Positions 61,011 through 64,000 of a stretch of DNA of 64,000 bases are shown one piece after another. Positions within the stretch are counted from its first letter, which is position 1, and each line of letters starts with the position of its first letter. The position numbers and the translations under genes are program-made. The notes under the pieces were generated by a model that had not been told where the DNA came from, did no database searches, and was given only the letters and a program-made list of their open reading frames with translations. The DNA lies in NCBI RefSeq assembly GCF_030812595.1, contig NZ_JAUSSZ010000010.1, forward strand, positions 107,966 through 171,965, given 5' to 3'. This DNA is from Arthrobacter bambusae (GTDB lineage: Bacteria; Actinomycetota; Actinomycetes; Actinomycetales; Micrococcaceae).

Positions 61011-62771
61011 ATGAGGTTCGCTAGTCCGCCCGCCGGGTCCGGAGCCGATCGGCCACACCGGCGTCGCAAAGGTCGGATTCGGGCTTGGGTTTCACGGCGC
61101 CCCGCCCTCGCCGCCTTGTCGATTGTCGCCGTCATCGCACTTGTGGGCGCCGCGGTTTTTTTCGGCGCCTTCTGGCCCCGTGCATGGGTGATGGCCGGCT
61201 CGCCCGCAGCCGGCGCGCCCGCATCCAGGGCGCCGGCGGCCGGCGCATCAGCGGCGGATACGGGGATCTCGAAGATCCAGCACGTCATCGTCATCATGCA
61301 GGAGAACCGCTCGTTCGACAGCTACTTCGGCACGTTCCCCGGGGCGGACGGGATACCGATGCAGAACGGTTCCCCCGCGGTGTGCGTTCCGGATCCGGCC
61401 AACAGCACGTGCGTGAAACCGTACTACGACCCTTCCGACCGGAACTCCGGTGGCCCGCACAGCCAGAACAATGCCACGGCGGACATCGACGCCGGAAAAA
61501 TGGACGGTTTCATCGCCCAAGCCGAGAAAGCCTCCACCAACTGCGCGCCGAATGCCCCCGCTTGCGCTGGAGGCAAGCAAAGCGACGTGATGGGCTACCA
61601 CGACGCGCGCGACCTGCCGAACTACTGGGCGTATGCCAAAGACTTCACGTTGCAGGATCATATGTTCGAACCCAATGCCTCTTGGAGCCTGCCCGCGCAC
61701 CTGTACATGGTCTCGGAATGGTCGGCCAAATGCAGCCAGGCGGGCAATCCGCAATCCTGCGTAAACGCGCTCCAGAACCCGGGAAGCCCGCCGGACTTCA
61801 CCTCCTCGATCCAGTCCACCCTCATCGGCAAATGCCGGGCCGGCCTGCAGAACAAGGCGTGCCAGGACGCACTCGCTGCAGCGGGGATCACCCCGGACCT
61901 TGCCGCCCAGCTGCATACCCTCATCGCGCAAAACTGCGCCGGTTCCGATTCCTATGCGAATTGCCAGGCCGCGATCGACAAAGCAACCCTTCCCGAAGCG
62001 CTCAAACAAAAACTGCTGGCCGCGGCGAAACTGCTCGCTCCCCCGGACTACGCCTGGACGGATCTGACCTACTTGCTGCACAAACAGAACGTGCCCTGGG
62101 CCTACTACGTCTTCAACGGCACCGAACCCGACTGCCAAAACGACGCCGCCATGAGCTGCGCTCCCGTGGCCCAGAACGCGAAGACACCGGGCATCTGGAA
62201 TCCGCTACCTTACTTCGACACCGTGAAGCAGGACGGCCAGCTAGGCAACATCCAGTCCCTCACCAACTTTTACACCGCCGCCAAAAATGGCACGTTGCCG
62301 GCAGTGAGCTGGATCGACCCCACCGGAGCGGTCAGCGAACACCCCCCGGCACTGGTCAGCACCGGTCAGGCCTATGTCACGGGCTTGGTCAATGCCGTCA
62401 TGTCGGGCCCGGACTGGAACAGCACCGCCATTTTCCTCTCGTGGGATGACTGGGGCGGTTTTTACGACCACGTCACCCCACCCTCTGTCGACCAAAACGG
62501 CTATGGCCTCCGGGTCCCAGGAATCGTCATCAGCCCTTACGCCAAACAGGGCAACATCGACCACCAGACCCTCAGCCACGACGCCTACGCCAAATTCATC
62601 GAAGATGACTTCCTCCACGGCCAACGCCTCGACCCGGCCACCGACGGACGGCCCGATCCCCGGCCCGACGTCCGTGAGAACAGCCCCCAGCTCGGCGATT
62701 TGGTGAACGACTTCAACTTCAACCAACAGCCCATCAAACCCGTCATCTTGCCGGGCGGCACGACGTACTAA
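61011..62771 (+). CDS. Phospholipase C / acid phosphatase-type phosphoesterase, secreted or membrane-anchored
   Basis: 586 residues from ATG 61011 (GAGGTG upstream); the frame is open further upstream over a non-coding-looking stretch. N-terminal transmembrane/signal segment (ALSIVAVIALVGAAVFFGAF) after a basic start. The phosphoesterase domain (PF04185) has VIVIMQENRSFDSYFGTFPG and, at the end, FLSWDDWGGFYDHVTPP then GYGLRVPGIVISPYAKQG. The Cys-rich middle (CAPNAPACAGG..., QSCVNALQ, NKACQDAL) is unusual and may form disulfides outside the cell. Substrate: phospholipids or phosphate esters (family). Confidence 0.9.
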   Translation: MRFASPPAGSGADRPHRRRKGRIRAWVSRRPALAALSIVAVIALVGAAVFFGAFWPRAWVMAGSPAAGAPASRAPAAGASAADTGISKIQHVIVIMQENRSFDSYFGTFPGADGIPMQNGSPAVCVPDPANSTCVKPYYDPSDRNSGGPHSQNNATADIDAGKMDGFIAQAEKASTNCAPNAPACAGGKQSDVMGYHDARDLPNYWAYAKDFTLQDHMFEPNASWSLPAHLYMVSEWSAKCSQAGNPQSCVNALQNPGSPPDFTSSIQSTLIGKCRAGLQNKACQDALAAAGITPDLAAQLHTLIAQNCAGSDSYANCQAAIDKATLPEALKQKLLAAAKLLAPPDYAWTDLTYLLHKQNVPWAYYVFNGTEPDCQNDAAMSCAPVAQNAKTPGIWNPLPYFDTVKQDGQLGNIQSLTNFYTAAKNGTLPAVSWIDPTGAVSEHPPALVSTGQAYVTGLVNAVMSGPDWNSTAIFLSWDDWGGFYDHVTPPSVDQNGYGLRVPGIVISPYAKQGNIDHQTLSHDAYAKFIEDDFLHGQRLDPATDGRPDPRPDVRENSPQLGDLVNDFNFNQQPIKPVILPGGTTY

Positions 62772-62830
62772 GCCCCAGCCGGGCGCCAGCCGGGCGGCCC
62801 TTGTGGCGCCCCCGGTAGAATAGACCGGTG

Positions 62831-63778
62831 ATGCAATCTCCCCTTCCAGTGCGCGACGGCGTCAACGCCACCCGTCTGCGCCTCCCGGACGAGGGGCCTT
62901 GGGACACCGCGATGGACTACATGATGCACCGTTGGGGCCATATCGATCCCCAGGGCATCGAGGACAGGTTCGACGCCGGCGAAATCGTCGGCGAAGGCGG
63001 CGCTCCCCTCGACCGCCGCACGCCCCTCGAAGAACACACTTTCATTTGGTACTACCGCACCCTCCCGCCTGAGATCCGGATGCCGGTGGAGATCAACATC
63101 CTGCACCAGGACGAGCACCTGCTGGTCGTCGACAAGCCCCACTTCCTGCCCACCACCCCGGGCGGGACCTACATCCAGGAGTCCGCGCTCGTCCGGCTCC
63201 GGAACCAGCTGGACCTTCCGGACCTCATCCCGATGCACCGACTCGACCGCATGACCGCCGGCGTCCTGCTGCTCTCCACCAACCCGGAGACCCGCGGCAA
63301 GTACCAGGTGCTCTTCGAAAAGCGGCAGGTACAAAAGGAGTACGAGTGCGTCTCTGCCGCGGCACCCGCCGCAGGCTTTCCCGCCGTCGAGTTCCCCGCC
63401 GTCGTGCGCAACCGCATGAGCAAATCCCGCAGCTATCTCCTCGCGGAAGTCATCGAAGGCGAACCGAACGCCGAAACGCGTATTGAGCAGATCAGAACGT
63501 TCGACGGCGGCGCTCACGACGGCGGCGACGCTCGCCGAGCGCTGTACCGCCTCGAACCGCACACCGGCAAGACCCACCAACTCCGCGTGCACATGGCTTC
63601 GCTCGGGCTCGGGATCGTGAACGACTCGTTCTACCCGGAGCTCCTGGACAAGGCTCCGGATGACTACTCCAAGCCGCTGCAGCTACTGGCCCGAGGCATC
63701 CGATTCGTTGACCCCATCAGCAAGCAGGCCGTGGAATACCGGAGCCGCCTCGAGTTGAGCGAAGCCCACCCCGCCTGA
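62831..63778 (+). CDS. RluA-family 23S/tRNA pseudouridine synthase
   Basis: 315 residues from ATG 62831 (a GTG lies directly before). S4-like N-terminus absent. The catalytic motif HRLDRMTAGVLLLSTNPETR includes the active-site aspartate. Other features: ILHQDEHLLVVDKPHFLPTT at the start of the fold, and LEPHTGKTHQLRVHMASLGL at the end. This RluA subgroup isomerises uridine in rRNA or tRNA; the exact site is not predictable. Confidence 0.92.
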   Translation: MQSPLPVRDGVNATRLRLPDEGPWDTAMDYMMHRWGHIDPQGIEDRFDAGEIVGEGGAPLDRRTPLEEHTFIWYYRTLPPEIRMPVEINILHQDEHLLVVDKPHFLPTTPGGTYIQESALVRLRNQLDLPDLIPMHRLDRMTAGVLLLSTNPETRGKYQVLFEKRQVQKEYECVSAAAPAAGFPAVEFPAVVRNRMSKSRSYLLAEVIEGEPNAETRIEQIRTFDGGAHDGGDARRALYRLEPHTGKTHQLRVHMASLGLGIVNDSFYPELLDKAPDDYSKPLQLLARGIRFVDPISKQAVEYRSRLELSEAHPA

Positions 63779-63901
63779 CGCTCGCTCACGTATACCCCCT
63801 CCTCCCCCAACGCTCGCTCACCAAGAGTGGGGGCGCACGTCCGCCTTGAGGTCATATCTGCAAGAGGGTCGGTCCAAACGCCCACATAAGTGAGAGAGCG
63901 T
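63774..63901. repeat. GTGAG(C/A)GAGCGTCA repeat cluster
   Basis: TGACGCTCGCTCAC at 63777-63790 and its near-complement GTGAGAGAGCGTCA at 63890-63903 enclose another ACGCTCGCTCAC (63811-63822). The 12-mer family looks like a dispersed intergenic repeat, located between the pseudouridine synthase and the IS element. Confidence 0.65.
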
Positions 63902-63937
63902 CAGTGGCGGATTCAAGTGGTGGTTGCAACGCGTCCT

Positions 63938-64000
63938 TTATGCTGCTGATTCTTCCAGTATTTGTTCGAGGGCTTGCGCGGGTGTTTTCCAGCCGAGGGT
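63938..64000 (-). CDS. IS30-family transposase, C-terminal end (runs off right edge)
   Basis: The minus-strand frame from the window edge to TAA at 63938-63940 reads TLGWKTPAQALEQILEESAA, the usual end of IS30-family transposases ('R.tLgWkTPae.l...l'). The adjoining bases 63910-63930 (GATTCAAGTGGTGGTTGCAA) probably hold the IS terminal inverted repeat. Only the last 20 codons are in the window. Confidence 0.75.
   Translation of the reverse strand, partial: TLGWKTPAQALEQILEESAA

Noticed and set aside
1..64000. CRISPR array
   Set aside because: No set of regularly spaced repeats with unique spacers was seen; the tandem repeats at 38166 and 41570 are contiguous.

Overview
High-GC actinobacterial chromosome, most likely a member of the Micrococcaceae close to Arthrobacter, Pseudarthrobacter or Paenarthrobacter. 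The basis is GC-rich codon use, GTG and TTG starts, and gene families typical of that group: Lhr helicase, a YczR/YczE pair, DUF4232 lipoprotein and YcnI. The genus is an inference; no 16S or marker gene is present.

Positions 1 to about 36,100 look like a genomic (defence) island. It opens with a phage-type module on the left edge: a truncated tyrosine integrase, an XRE repressor, an AlpA-like HTH gene and an HTH replication-type gene. It closes at about 36,096 with what looks like the 3' end of a tRNA-Ser gene followed by that gene's terminator, i.e. a probable attachment site. Inside are: (a) a complete type 1-like BREX operon (brxA, brxB, brxC, pglX, pglZ, brxL; 4.6-18.9 kb) preceded by an HTH regulator, carrying a Shedu-type (DUF4263) nuclease gene between pglX and pglZ, and with a BrxL whose C-terminus resembles the MIT_C (MITD1 phospholipase-D-like) domain instead of the usual Lon protease domain; (b) plasmid and IS debris, including a ParB-like protein with a tandemly duplicated DNA-binding module; (c) an NrtR-type Nudix regulator divergent from an SPFH + NAD-kinase-like operon, with two operator-like palindromes between them; (d) a gene of unknown family and a coupled three-gene cassette (TIGR04255 family, HTH, unknown), flanked by inverted copies of a short sequence; (e) a two-gene TIR / TIR-HATPase-NACHT operon on the minus strand that reads as a STAND-type immune system; (f) decayed toxin-antitoxin genes and IS fragments.

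From about 36.1 kb to the end the content is ordinary chromosome: small regulators, a TmrB-like ATPase, MarR regulators, moaA and a sulfite-oxidase-family molybdoenzyme, a DUF1254/DUF1214 pair, a cation:proton antiporter, copper-type YcnI, a DUF4232 lipoprotein, Lhr helicase coupled to an Nei-type glycosylase, the YczE/YczR pair, an ArsR/AHSA1 pair, a phospholipase C-type phosphoesterase and an RluA-type pseudouridine synthase. It ends in the 3' end of an IS30-family insertion at the right edge. Several genes here are broken (epimerase, DUF3800).

The most unusual material is the BREX variant and the TIR-NACHT operon. No CRISPR array, rRNA or intact tRNA was seen.
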